Source: an uncultured Bacteroidales bacterium (GTDB lineage Bacteria; Bacteroidota; Bacteroidia; Bacteroidales; UBA932). Taken from it: a stretch of 64,000 nt of DNA. Location: assembly GCA_944323825.1 (NCBI GenBank), contig CALUTY010000004.1:1-64000 (forward strand). Reading direction: 5' to 3'. The notes under the pieces were generated by a model that saw only the letters and a list, made by a program, of their open reading frames with translations, was not told the DNA's origin and did no database searches. Positions 42,778 through 49,942 of this stretch are shown here, one piece after another. The position numbers and the translations under genes were made by a program. The stretch's first letter is position 1. The number at the start of each line of letters is the position of its first letter.

Positions 42778-43704
42778 TCAATAAAGAGGTGAAGGGTAAA
42801 TGCCCTTGTCGGCAAATTCCTGGAATTTGGCCACCACTCCCGGCCTGTCTTCCTTGAATGTCACTCCGAACCAGCGGGAAGGCGTGGAGAGGAGTTCTGT
42901 CCTGGCGGAATTGTCCTTTATCATGCAGTCGATGGCATACGGGATATAGAATTCTGCCTTCAGTTCATTGGCATTCCTGACGATGAAGTCCTTGAAGATG
43001 GCCTCGCTCTTTTCAAAATAGTCAGGAGTGAAGCCCCACATGTTCATGGATGCGAGGGCCTTGCCGTCGAGCTGCACCTTCTCTCCCTTGCTGTTGTCAC
43101 CCATGACCCTGCCTTCGGCGTCTTTGGCGATGTTGTGGTGCTCTTCCACATGTGTGAGAAAATGGTCTTTGTCGGCCGAGCAGATGCCCCTTGACACTCC
43201 GCCTGACTCTGAAAGCGTGTTGTCCAGCTCAAATCCCACCATGCAGTAATGTCCGGTGGTGTTCTCGTGTGCCCTGAGCCAGTCTGCGATGATCTTGAAG
43301 GATTCCTTTCCGTAGTAGTCGTCCCCGTTGATGACTGCGAAAGGCTCCCTGATGACATCCTTTGCCATGAGCACGGCATGTGCGGTGCCCCAAGGCTTCT
43401 GCCTTTCGGGATTGTAGGTGAGTCCGGCAGGTATCTTGTCCAGCTCCTGTGTCACGAAAACGAACTCCAGCGGAGTGCCGTCCGTGCATTTGACATGGCT
43501 GTATTTCTTTGCCACCAATTCTTCAAACTGGGCCTTGAAATGTTCCCTTACGATATAAACGACTTTCCCGAATCCGGCATGCACTGCATCATAGATGGAA
43601 TAATCAATGATGGTTTCTCCGTTCGGACCGAGTCCGTCCATCTGCTTCAGTCCGCCATAGCGGCTGCCCATTCCGGCCGCCAGAACTAATAATGTAGGTT
43701 TCAT
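42778..43704 (-). CDS. Sugar nucleotidyltransferase, unassigned specificity
   Basis: 308 residues. Nucleotidyltransferase fold with MKPTLLVLAAGMGSRYGGLKQMDGLGPNGE at the start and NGDDYYGKESF in the metal site. The GLGPNGE variant with a long lid sets it apart from RmlA, GlmU and MurU; the sugar is unknown. It is transcribed toward the CPBP gene with a 10-nt gap, so the two may form an operon. Confidence 0.8.
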   Translation of the reverse strand: MKPTLLVLAAGMGSRYGGLKQMDGLGPNGETIIDYSIYDAVHAGFGKVVYIVREHFKAQFEELVAKKYSHVKCTDGTPLEFVFVTQELDKIPAGLTYNPERQKPWGTAHAVLMAKDVIREPFAVINGDDYYGKESFKIIADWLRAHENTTGHYCMVGFELDNTLSESGGVSRGICSADKDHFLTHVEEHHNIAKDAEGRVMGDNSKGEKVQLDGKALASMNMWGFTPDYFEKSEAIFKDFIVRNANELKAEFYIPYAIDCMIKDNSARTELLSTPSRWFGVTFKEDRPGVVAKFQEFADKGIYPSPLY

Positions 43705-43773
43705 ACTTTATAGCTTATGTTGGTTTTGTCAATAAATATTGCTGCCACCGGCAATAAATCTCTCAAAAATAGT

Positions 43774-43781
43774 TATTTTTG
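43774..43781 (+). promoter_or_regulatory. -7 promoter box for the FtsB/DivIC-like gene
   Basis: TATTTTTG fits TAnnTTTG. The transcript would start near 43788, so the in-frame start at 43739 is upstream of the mRNA. Confidence 0.55.
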
Positions 43782-43810
43782 CAGACAAATCATTTCTTAT
43801 TTTCGAAAAA

Positions 43811-44116
43811 GTGGGCAGATTGCGGAAAATATTCAGGGGACCGCATGGCGGATTTGCAAGATTCGTTGTGTGGTCGACATCCATATTCCTGCTTCTGATG
43901 ATTTTCTGGCCCGGAAACAATGTCATCCGCTGGGTCGGCGCAAGAATCGAGATTTCCCGCCAGGAGAAGCAGATCCGCGAATACAACAGGCAGATCCGCC
44001 AGATGGACGAACGCATCAGGATGCTCACCTCGGACCGGGACACACTTGAAAAATTCGCCAGGGAGCAGTTCAATTTTGCTGAGCCTGGCGATGATGTCTA
44101 TATCATTGGGGATTGA
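43811..44116 (+). CDS. FtsB/DivIC-like septum formation protein
   Basis: About 101 residues. A short basic cytoplasmic N-terminus, one membrane helix (GGFARFVVWSTSIFLLLMIFW, about residues 13-35), a coiled coil (ARIEISRQEKQIREYNRQIRQMDERIRML, 42-75) and the conserved tail EKFAREQFNFAEPGDDVYII. This is the architecture of the FtsB/DivIC cell-division protein that partners with FtsL and FtsQ. No ATG lies between the promoter and the helix; GTG 43811 or TTG 43820 is the likely start. Convergent with purB (2-nt gap). Confidence 0.85.
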   Translation: MGRLRKIFRGPHGGFARFVVWSTSIFLLLMIFWPGNNVIRWVGARIEISRQEKQIREYNRQIRQMDERIRMLTSDRDTLEKFAREQFNFAEPGDDVYIIGD

Positions 44117-44118
44117 AT

Positions 44119-45459
44119 TCAGAATCCCGTATATGTCATAGGGGTTATTGCCCTGAGTTCCTCCTTTACATTTTCACTGACATCAAGGGTTTCGATGAAG
44201 TCGGCTATCGTCTTGTGGTTGATGGTCGAGCCCGTGCGCGTCAGAGCCTTGAGCGTTTCGTAAGGATTCGGGTAGTTCTCACGGCGCAGAATGGTCTGGA
44301 TTGCCTCCGCGACCACGGCCCAGTTCCTTTCAAGATCGGCTTCTATCGCTGCCTCATTGAGAATCAGCTTGCCGAGTCCCTTTTTCAGAGAGTTCAATGC
44401 TATCATCGTATGTGCGACCGGAACTCCGATGTTCCTGAGCACGGTCGAATCCGTCAGGTCCCTCTGGAGCCTGGATATGGGCAGTTTCATCGAAAGATGC
44501 GTGAATATGGCATCTGCCATTCCGAGGTTGCCTTCAGCATTTTCGAAGTCGATAGGGTTGACCTTGTGCGGCATGGCCGACGAGCCGACCTCATTCTTGT
44601 TGACTTTCTGGCGGAAATATTCCATTGAGATGTAGGTCCAGATGTCACGGCTGAAGTCAATCAGTATCGTGTTGATGCGGCGGATGTTGTCGAAGATGGC
44701 GGCAAGGTTGTCGTAGTGCTCTATCTGTGTGGTCGGGAAAGACCTCTTCAGCCCGAGCGAAGCCACGAACCTGTCCCCGAACCCTATCCAGTCTATGTCC
44801 GGGAAGGCCACCTTGTGTGCATTCATGTTGCCTGTCGCCCCGCCGAATTTTGCCGGATATGAAAGGGTGTCAAGCTGTCTGAGCTGCTCTTCTAGACGCA
44901 CCTGGAACACCTTGAACTCCTTTCCCACGCGGGTAGGGGAGGCAGGCTGCCCGTGCGTCTTGGCAAGCATCGGGATGTCCTTCCATTCCTCGGCCATTGA
45001 CCTGATCGTGTCCAGGACTTCCTGCATCAGCGGCAAATATGCCTCATGGATGGCTTCTTTGAGGGAAAGCGGAACGGAAGTGTTGTTTATGTCCTGTGAC
45101 GTGAGCCCGAAATGCACGAATTCCCCCCATTTGAGGATGTCCATTTCCTTGAACCTTTCCTTGATGAAATATTCCACCGCCTTAACATCGTGGTTCGTCA
45201 CCTTCTCTATCTCCTTGACCTTGGCAGCGTCCTCCGGAGTCATGGTCCTGTAAATGTCCCTCAGCGTCTCGAACTTTCCGTGGTCGAAATCCGCCAGCTG
45301 CGGGAGCGGCAGTTCGCACAGCGCGATGAAATATTCAATCTCCACCCGCACCCTGTAGCGTATGAGTGCATATTCGCTGAAATATTCCCTGAGAATACCT
45401 GTCTGGCGCGCATACCTCCCGTCCACCGGAGATACCGCCAAAAGAGCATGACTGTCCAT
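44119..45459 (-). CDS. purB: Adenylosuccinate lyase
   Basis: 446 residues. Fumarase/aspartase superfamily; it releases fumarate from SAICAR and adenylosuccinate in purine synthesis. Signature SSAMPHKVNPIDFENAEGN (about 290-308) with KTHGQPASPTRVGKEF and HFGLTSQDINNTS. Slightly shorter than E. coli PurB (456). Upstream -7 box at 45513-45520. Confidence 0.96.
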   Translation of the reverse strand: MDSHALLAVSPVDGRYARQTGILREYFSEYALIRYRVRVEIEYFIALCELPLPQLADFDHGKFETLRDIYRTMTPEDAAKVKEIEKVTNHDVKAVEYFIKERFKEMDILKWGEFVHFGLTSQDINNTSVPLSLKEAIHEAYLPLMQEVLDTIRSMAEEWKDIPMLAKTHGQPASPTRVGKEFKVFQVRLEEQLRQLDTLSYPAKFGGATGNMNAHKVAFPDIDWIGFGDRFVASLGLKRSFPTTQIEHYDNLAAIFDNIRRINTILIDFSRDIWTYISMEYFRQKVNKNEVGSSAMPHKVNPIDFENAEGNLGMADAIFTHLSMKLPISRLQRDLTDSTVLRNIGVPVAHTMIALNSLKKGLGKLILNEAAIEADLERNWAVVAEAIQTILRRENYPNPYETLKALTRTGSTINHKTIADFIETLDVSENVKEELRAITPMTYTGF

Positions 45460-45512
45460 ATCTTATATCAAATTTATTTCTGTCCTGTGCGGCTTCCTTC
45501 CCTGCCAATCTG

Positions 45513-45520
45513 CAAAGATA
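45513..45520 (-). promoter_or_regulatory. -7 promoter box for purB
   Basis: Minus-strand TATCTTTG (TAnnTTTG), 53 nt before the ATG. No PurR-like palindrome was recognised. Confidence 0.55.
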
Positions 45521-45602
45521 TTCAGAACTTCTGACATTCTTTCATATAGCTGCGACAAATTTCGTCAATTGATAGTATATTCTGATGCAAGGGTAATGAC
45601 GG

Positions 45603-46430
45603 CTATCCCTGAAGCATGCGCCAGGCGGTGACGGTGCGGCGGGCTTCAGCGACATCGTGGACACGCAGGATGGAGGCACCTTTCTGGAGGGCGGCGAGGT
45701 GCAGGACCTGGGTCTGCGGAAGGGATTCTTCCGGGGTGATACCGAAAAGACGGTATATCATGCTTTTGCGGGATACGCCGACGAGAATCTCATGGCCGAG
45801 TGTCAGGAACCGGTCAAGTTCCCGGAGCATCTGCCAGTTCTGCTCCACGGTCTTGGCAAAGCCGAAGCCGGGGTCGAGTATCCAGTCTTTGATGCCGGCC
45901 TGTGCTGCCCGTTCTCCGAATACACGGAAATATTGCAGCACGTCTTCCGTGACATTGCCGTATTCGCAGAGGTTCTGCATGGTCTTGGGGGTGCCTCTCT
46001 TGTGCATCGCGACATATTTCAGGCCGAGTCTGCCGACGGTCGGGAGCATCTTCGGGTCATCTTCGCCTGCGGAAATGTCATTGACGATGAAAGGGCCGAT
46101 GAGGTCTGCTGCCTTTTCCACGACTGAAGCCCAATATGTATCTATCGAAACGGGCACTGACGGAAATTCTTTCCGGACAGCACGCAGGACAGGTTCGAGC
46201 CTTCTCCATTCCTCATGCTCTCCGACAGGATCCGAACCCGGTCTGGTGGAGCATGCCCCGATGTCGATGAAGTCTGCACCTTCCTCGAGCATACGGCTGA
46301 CCCTGCCGAGCACCTTTTCCATGTCTGCGCTCCCGTCCCGGCCGAGACATCGGCTGGAAGCAAAATAGGAATTGTCAGTGATGTTGACAATTCCCATTAT
46401 TTCTATTTTTCGTTCCTTATCCATTTTCAT
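45603..46430 (-). CDS. folP: Dihydropteroate synthase
   Basis: 275 residues from ATG 46430. TIM-barrel enzyme that joins pABA to hydroxymethyl-dihydropterin diphosphate (folate synthesis). Motifs: GACSTRPGS, FIVNDISAG, HKRGTPKTM, DPGFGFAKTVEQNW, VSRKSMI and LRVHDVAEAR. Loop 1 is unusual: NITDNSYF replaces the familiar N-V-T-P-D-S-F, lacking the Pro. The open frame extends to 46541 but crosses the -7 box at 46448-46455. Confidence 0.93.
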   Translation of the reverse strand: MKMDKERKIEIMGIVNITDNSYFASSRCLGRDGSADMEKVLGRVSRMLEEGADFIDIGACSTRPGSDPVGEHEEWRRLEPVLRAVRKEFPSVPVSIDTYWASVVEKAADLIGPFIVNDISAGEDDPKMLPTVGRLGLKYVAMHKRGTPKTMQNLCEYGNVTEDVLQYFRVFGERAAQAGIKDWILDPGFGFAKTVEQNWQMLRELDRFLTLGHEILVGVSRKSMIYRLFGITPEESLPQTQVLHLAALQKGASILRVHDVAEARRTVTAWRMLQG

Positions 46431-46447
46431 CCTTTGTGATTGCCGGA

Positions 46448-46455
46448 CAAAAATA
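46448..46455 (-). promoter_or_regulatory. -7 promoter box for folP
   Basis: Minus-strand TATTTTTG (TAnnTTTG), about 18 nt before the ATG. Confidence 0.55.
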
Positions 46456-46559
46456 GGAATTTTTCTAAAACGGTTATCCGCAAAAGTGTCCCTGACGGCA
46501 TTCCGTGCCTGACCGGGGCCATTGCCGTTGAACTGGAACAATCGGATTTCAGATGCCTG

Positions 46560-46841
46560 TCATATATGAAGGTACTCTTTCAGAGTCTTGACGTATTCGT
46601 CGAGTGCATCCCGTCCCTTCGGCGTCAGGGAGCATGCCGTGCGGGGCTTCTTGCCGACGATTTCCTTCCTGACGGAAATGTAGCCGGCTTCGGAAAGCTT
46701 GTCCAGCTGCACGCTTAGGTTGCCGGATGTGGCTTCCGTCTTTTCCTTCAGCCAGACGAAATCCGCCTCTTCCACCGTCAGCAGCAGGGAAACTATCGCC
46801 AGGCGCAGCTGCGAATGCAGCAAAGGGTCCAGTTCTTTCAT
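46560..46841 (-). CDS. Winged-helix transcriptional regulator
   Basis: 93 residues, MarR/ArsR-like winged helix (HTH_34-like): MKELDPLLHSQLRLAIVSLLLTVEEADFVWLKEKTEATSGNLSVQLDKLSEAG, wing VRKEIVGKKPRTACSLTPKG. It overlaps the end of the upstream membrane-protein gene by 4 nt (ATGA), so the two are translated together. Identical palindromes in the operon leader are its likely target. Confidence 0.87.
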   Translation of the reverse strand: MKELDPLLHSQLRLAIVSLLLTVEEADFVWLKEKTEATSGNLSVQLDKLSEAGYISVRKEIVGKKPRTACSLTPKGRDALDEYVKTLKEYLHI

Positions 46842-47446
46842 GACCTGCTTATCTTATGTCTTACAATATGTGCCGGGAGTATCATGTAGATGAGGAACGA
46901 AGCACCGAAGAGCAGGTTCCAGGAATTGTCGTAGCTCCCTCCTGTCCATCCGCATGTGAGCATCCATATGGCTGCGGCGAGTCCGGCAAGCGGAGTCCAT
47001 ACAAACCATTTCTCATTGATTATCAGTCCAGTGATGGAAGTGCCGATTCCTGCATAGATTATCGACAGAGGCATCATCATCGAGAAATCAATGATTCCGG
47101 ATATGGCTCCCGCCACTACGATGATGAGGAGGCTGATGCCGAACATCGATCCGATGACCTTCCATACGCTGTCCATCATCCTGTCCATGTAGGTCACCAC
47201 TTCCGGTTTCCCTTTCTTGAAGAAGGACAGGAGGTATGGGATGAACATCGCAAGCCATCCGAAGCACCACATATCGTTGCCCGTGAAGTGTGTAAGCAGC
47301 CATACGGCTATTGAAATGGCTACTGCCGCATATCCGTATGCCAGAAACGAATTGAAGTCATCCCCGTTCATCTCGTTTCTTGTCTTTTCAATCATCCTGG
47401 AGATCAGTTCGATGCTCTCCTTTTCAGTCAGTTCATCTGTTTTCAT
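46838..47446 (-). CDS. Membrane protein of unknown function, partner of the winged-helix regulator
   Basis: 202 residues. A charged N-terminal helix (about 1-33, KESIELISRMIEKTRNEM) precedes four to five hydrophobic segments (roughly 35-55, 59-76, 98-120, 122-145, 149-168, 178-195). I do not recognise a named activity. Such membrane protein plus small winged-helix pairs are common in Bacteroidota. First gene of the two-gene operon. Confidence 0.75.
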   Translation of the reverse strand: MKTDELTEKESIELISRMIEKTRNEMNGDDFNSFLAYGYAAVAISIAVWLLTHFTGNDMWCFGWLAMFIPYLLSFFKKGKPEVVTYMDRMMDSVWKVIGSMFGISLLIIVVAGAISGIIDFSMMMPLSIIYAGIGTSITGLIINEKWFVWTPLAGLAAAIWMLTCGWTGGSYDNSWNLLFGASFLIYMILPAHIVRHKISRS

Positions 47447-47483
47447 TTCTTTTCGGTTTTTCTGCCGCCGAGGCGACAGTCTG

Positions 47484-47498
47484 GTTTATTTTATAAAC
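47484..47498. promoter_or_regulatory. Palindromic operator copy 2 (leader of the winged-helix operon)
   Basis: GTTTATTTTATAAAC: arms GTTTAT and ATAAAC around TTT. Identical to the copy at 47564-47578; it lies in the predicted 5' untranslated region, 38 nt before the ATG. Confidence 0.75.
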
Positions 47499-47550
47499 TT
47501 AAGCCGGCTTTAAAAAGCAGGGAGTGCGCATCTCTCCTGCTTCTTGTTGG

Positions 47551-47582
47551 CAAATATAAACAAGTTTATTTTATAAACCAAA
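47551..47582 (-). promoter_or_regulatory. Promoter of the winged-helix operon
   Basis: On the minus strand TTTG (plus 47579-47582) - 20 nt - TATATTTG (plus 47551-47558), a perfect Bacteroidota promoter. The 15-bp palindrome sits exactly in the spacer. Confidence 0.8.
47564..47578. promoter_or_regulatory. Palindromic operator copy 1 (between -33 and -7)
   Basis: Second identical GTTTATTTTATAAAC, ending one base from the -33 TTTG and 5 bp from the -7 box. A bound regulator would block RNA polymerase. A half-site-like GTTTATTTTT follows at 47598. Confidence 0.8.
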
Positions 47583-47625
47583 ATATTTTTGTTGATGGTT
47601 TATTTTTCTTCGTTGATTTTCTTTT

Positions 47626-48192
47626 TCATTCTCCGATCAAGCGTATGACCCGGCAGGGGTTTCCGGCGGCGACCACGCCTGACGGGATGTCCCTGGTGAC
47701 CACGCTGCCGGCTCCTATGACAGAATTGTCGCCTATGGTCACGCCGGGGAGCACGCATACATTGCCTCCGATCCAGACATTGCTGCCGACCTTGATGGGG
47801 CGGGCATATTCAAGCCCCTTGTTGCGCTGTTCTGCATCCAGAGGGTGCCCTGCCGTGTAGAACCCGCATCCGGGGGCGACGAATACATTGTCCCCGAATG
47901 TGACCTTTGCCCCGTCGAGTATGACGCAGTTCATGTTCATGAAGAAATTTTCCCCGATTTCAATGTTGTAGCCGTAGTCGCAGAAGAACGGCGACCTTAT
48001 TTCGAATTTTTCCCCTGTCCTGCCAAGCAGATTCCTTATCGCCTCTTTCCTCTCCTCAGCCTTTGACGGCGGCAATGAGTTCAGCACAAAGCATTTCTCT
48101 GCCCCTGCCGCCATTTCCGCCAGCAGTTCCGGGTCATTGTTCGCATCATACAGCAGCCCTTCCGCCGCCTTTTCCTTTTCTGTCATTTGCAT
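47626..48192 (-). CDS. Maltose/galactoside O-acetyltransferase family enzyme
   Basis: 188 residues. LacA/Maa/NodL-type left-handed beta-helix acetyltransferase: N-terminal MTEKEKAAEGLLYDANNDPEL helix, catalytic His in YTAGHPLDAEQRN (about residue 113-125), hexapeptide repeats and the C-terminal GNPCRVIR. It acetylates a sugar or related hydroxyl with acetyl-CoA; the acceptor is unknown. Upstream lies the third copy of the 66-bp repeat. Confidence 0.92.
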   Translation of the reverse strand: MQMTEKEKAAEGLLYDANNDPELLAEMAAGAEKCFVLNSLPPSKAEERKEAIRNLLGRTGEKFEIRSPFFCDYGYNIEIGENFFMNMNCVILDGAKVTFGDNVFVAPGCGFYTAGHPLDAEQRNKGLEYARPIKVGSNVWIGGNVCVLPGVTIGDNSVIGAGSVVTRDIPSGVVAAGNPCRVIRLIGE

Positions 48193-48215
48193 ATTTTATT
48201 TTAGACTTCGTCTAC

Positions 48216-48278
48216 AATAAACGCTGCGCCTCGGCATAGTCAAATAAATTTGCCTCTGCTCTCGGCTTGCAGTTTATT
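48216..48278. repeat. Degenerate third copy of the intergenic repeat family
   Basis: AATAAAC and GTTTATT ends form an inverted pair, GCGCCTCGGC is identical to the other copies, the centre is CAAAT-AA-ATTTG and CTCGGCTT follows. CAAA at 48241-48244 and TTTG at 48249-48252 keep the same dyad. It lies between the divergent maa-like and TM2 genes. Confidence 0.75.
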
Positions 48279-48429
48279 TTTCACTGTCGTCAGCCAAATC
48301 ATACAAAATTAATAAATCCTGAAAAACAGGCAAATCGGCGGGAGGGGACTTGTGATTGAAGATAAATTGTAGTAATTTTATGGGCTGAAACCGGCTTGAC
48401 GGTTGGAAAAATCTGTTAATTCAATAGTT

Positions 48430-48855
48430 ATGGCATTGATAAATTGCAAGGAATGCGGTCAGCAGATATCTGATTCCGCTTCTGTATGCCCGCATTGCGG
48501 TGCGCCTGTGGTAAAGGATGTCTATTGTCCTGCGTGCGGGACCAAGGTTCCCGGAAATGTGAGATTCTGCCCTCATTGCGGAGGGAGGATTGTTCCACCT
48601 TCGTCCATGGCCCAGGCTGGCGGAAAAGAGAAGGTCGTGGCCGGCCTCCTTGCCATTTTCTTGGGATGGCTCGGGATACATTATTTCTATCTCGGCAAGA
48701 CGACGGCAGGGATCATTACTATTGTCCTGTCCGCATGCACATGCGGAATCTGGTCGCTGCTCATGCTCGTCCAGGGCATTCTGATGCTCACCATGTCGGA
48801 TGCGGATTTTGAGGAGAAATATGTTGACAACGAAAAGACTTTCCCTTTATTTTAA
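48430..48855 (+). CDS. Double zinc-ribbon TM2 domain protein
   Basis: 141 residues from ATG 48430. Two zinc ribbons: CKECGQQISDSASVCPHC (about 6-23) and CPACGTKVPGNVRFCPHC (33-50), then a TM2 domain (KEKVVAGLLAIFLGWLGIHYFYLGKTTAGIITIVLS, with a second helix to about 125). The function is unknown; the ribbon-TM2 arrangement suggests a membrane protein with a cytosolic binding module. The frame is open from 48403. First of three short membrane-protein genes. Confidence 0.87.
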   Translation: MALINCKECGQQISDSASVCPHCGAPVVKDVYCPACGTKVPGNVRFCPHCGGRIVPPSSMAQAGGKEKVVAGLLAIFLGWLGIHYFYLGKTTAGIITIVLSACTCGIWSLLMLVQGILMLTMSDADFEEKYVDNEKTFPLF

Positions 48856-48910
48856 TTTAATACGAGGGTGACATTCTGGTTGCCCTTCCATCGAATAAAA
48901 GACTTGAATC

Positions 48911-49330
48911 ATGTTTTGTAAAAATTGCGGGACTGAACTCTCTGACGGGGCCAGGTTCTGTCCGAATTGCGGCTGTGACCAGTCTTCCGGTTCTGCGTTC
49001 CGTCCTTACGGCGGACAGGCAAGGAGGGACATGTATGGGCAGAGCAAGCCGTCCACTTATCTTGTGCTGTCGATACTGGTGACGATATTCTGCTGCGTGC
49101 CGTTCGGAATAATCGGGATAGTGTATGCTTCCAAGGTGGATTCCTGCTGGAACGCGGGCAATGCCGAGGAAGCGATGATGTATTCCCGTAAGGCGAGGAA
49201 CTGGTCGTTTTGGGGAATTGCACTGTGCGTTCTGTTCTGGATTGCTTATGTTGCACTGATTGTAGCAGGGGTGTCATGGGCTACATGGTGGGACAGCGGC
49301 AATAACTTTTATGCCGGATGCCTGTTTTGA
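48911..49330 (+). CDS. Zinc-ribbon CD225/dispanin-like membrane protein
   Basis: 139 residues. Zinc ribbon CKNCGTELSDGARFCPNC (3-20), a linker, then the CD225-like pair of membrane helices: STYLVLSILVTIFCCVPFGIIGIVYASKVDSCWNAGNAEEAMMYSRKARNWSFWG followed by a second helix. The CCxPFGIxGIVYASKV pattern is the dispanin signature. No function is known. The DUF2752 gene overlaps its end by 13 nt. Confidence 0.87.
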   Translation: MFCKNCGTELSDGARFCPNCGCDQSSGSAFRPYGGQARRDMYGQSKPSTYLVLSILVTIFCCVPFGIIGIVYASKVDSCWNAGNAEEAMMYSRKARNWSFWGIALCVLFWIAYVALIVAGVSWATWWDSGNNFYAGCLF

Positions 49331-49725
49331 ACAAGCCGCGTCCGCTGCGGACGGTACTTTGTGTCGTAGTTGTCTTGGCAGTTGCCGCCGCAGTCTTCTT
49401 TTATGTGAGATTTGACCCGTCGGATTCCGTGTGGTTCCCGAAATGCCCCTTTCTGATGTTCACAGGGCTTGAATGTCCAGGATGCGGTTCGCAGAGGGCG
49501 CTGCATGCTCTTTTCCATCTGGATATAGGCAGGGCTTTCAGGCATAATGCGCTGATGGTGGTTTTGATGCCGTTTCTTGCAGTACTTGCGGCGGCTGAGG
49601 CGTTGAAGCACAGGTTTCCTCGGTTCCATGAAGCAGTGACGGGGAGGGGAGTGGTATGGACCGTGTTCGGTGTGATTGTGCTCTGGTGGGTGTTGAGGAA
49701 TATATTCCCTCTTTCTGAAATTTGA
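49318..49725 (+). CDS. DUF2752 family membrane protein
   Basis: 135 residues. DUF2752 signature CPFLMFTGLECPGCGSQRALHALFHLDIGRAFRHNAL, flanked by membrane helices (about 12-28, 77-95, 110-130). It starts inside the end of the CD225-like gene, so translation is coupled. Function unknown. Confidence 0.87.
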   Translation: MPVLNKPRPLRTVLCVVVVLAVAAAVFFYVRFDPSDSVWFPKCPFLMFTGLECPGCGSQRALHALFHLDIGRAFRHNALMVVLMPFLAVLAAAEALKHRFPRFHEAVTGRGVVWTVFGVIVLWWVLRNIFPLSEI

Positions 49726-49776
49726 CATTTCCGGTCAATTCCGGGCTGAAAATTTCATTTTGGCATTAAAAGTGCA

Positions 49777-49784
49777 TATATTTG
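49777..49784 (+). promoter_or_regulatory. -7 promoter box for the aguA transcript
   Basis: TATATTTG (perfect TAnnTTTG) with TTTC 20 nt upstream (49753-49756). The predicted start near 49791 leaves a leader of about 150 nt before aguA. Confidence 0.6.
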
Positions 49785-49790
49785 CACCGC

Positions 49791-49942
49791 GGCCGCGGAA
49801 TGCTTAACTATGATATGGCCGTAAAACTTTTCGGGAGGGGCTGACCATAGTCTGGTTGGCCTCGTTTGCTGATAGGACCGGGCTGAGAAGAATGTTGTCC
49901 TTGTCTTGTCAGAGATTGTAAAATACAGAACTTATTGCAGAT
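49791..49942 (+). other. Long leader of aguA with short frames and a hairpin
   Basis: About 150 nt between the predicted transcript start and the aguA ATG. It holds a four-codon frame (49810-49824, M-I-W-P), an overlapping nine-codon frame (49815-49844) and a 9-11-bp hairpin (49837-49863: GGCTGACCA with TGGTTGGCC, two G-U pairs, 5-nt loop) without a T-run. No known riboswitch was recognised. It may act in regulation of polyamine synthesis; that is inference. Confidence 0.45.

Noticed and set aside
47501..47510. AAGCCGGCTT palindrome as a third operator type
   Set aside because: A 10-bp self-complementary string of this kind occurs by chance; it has no second copy nearby.
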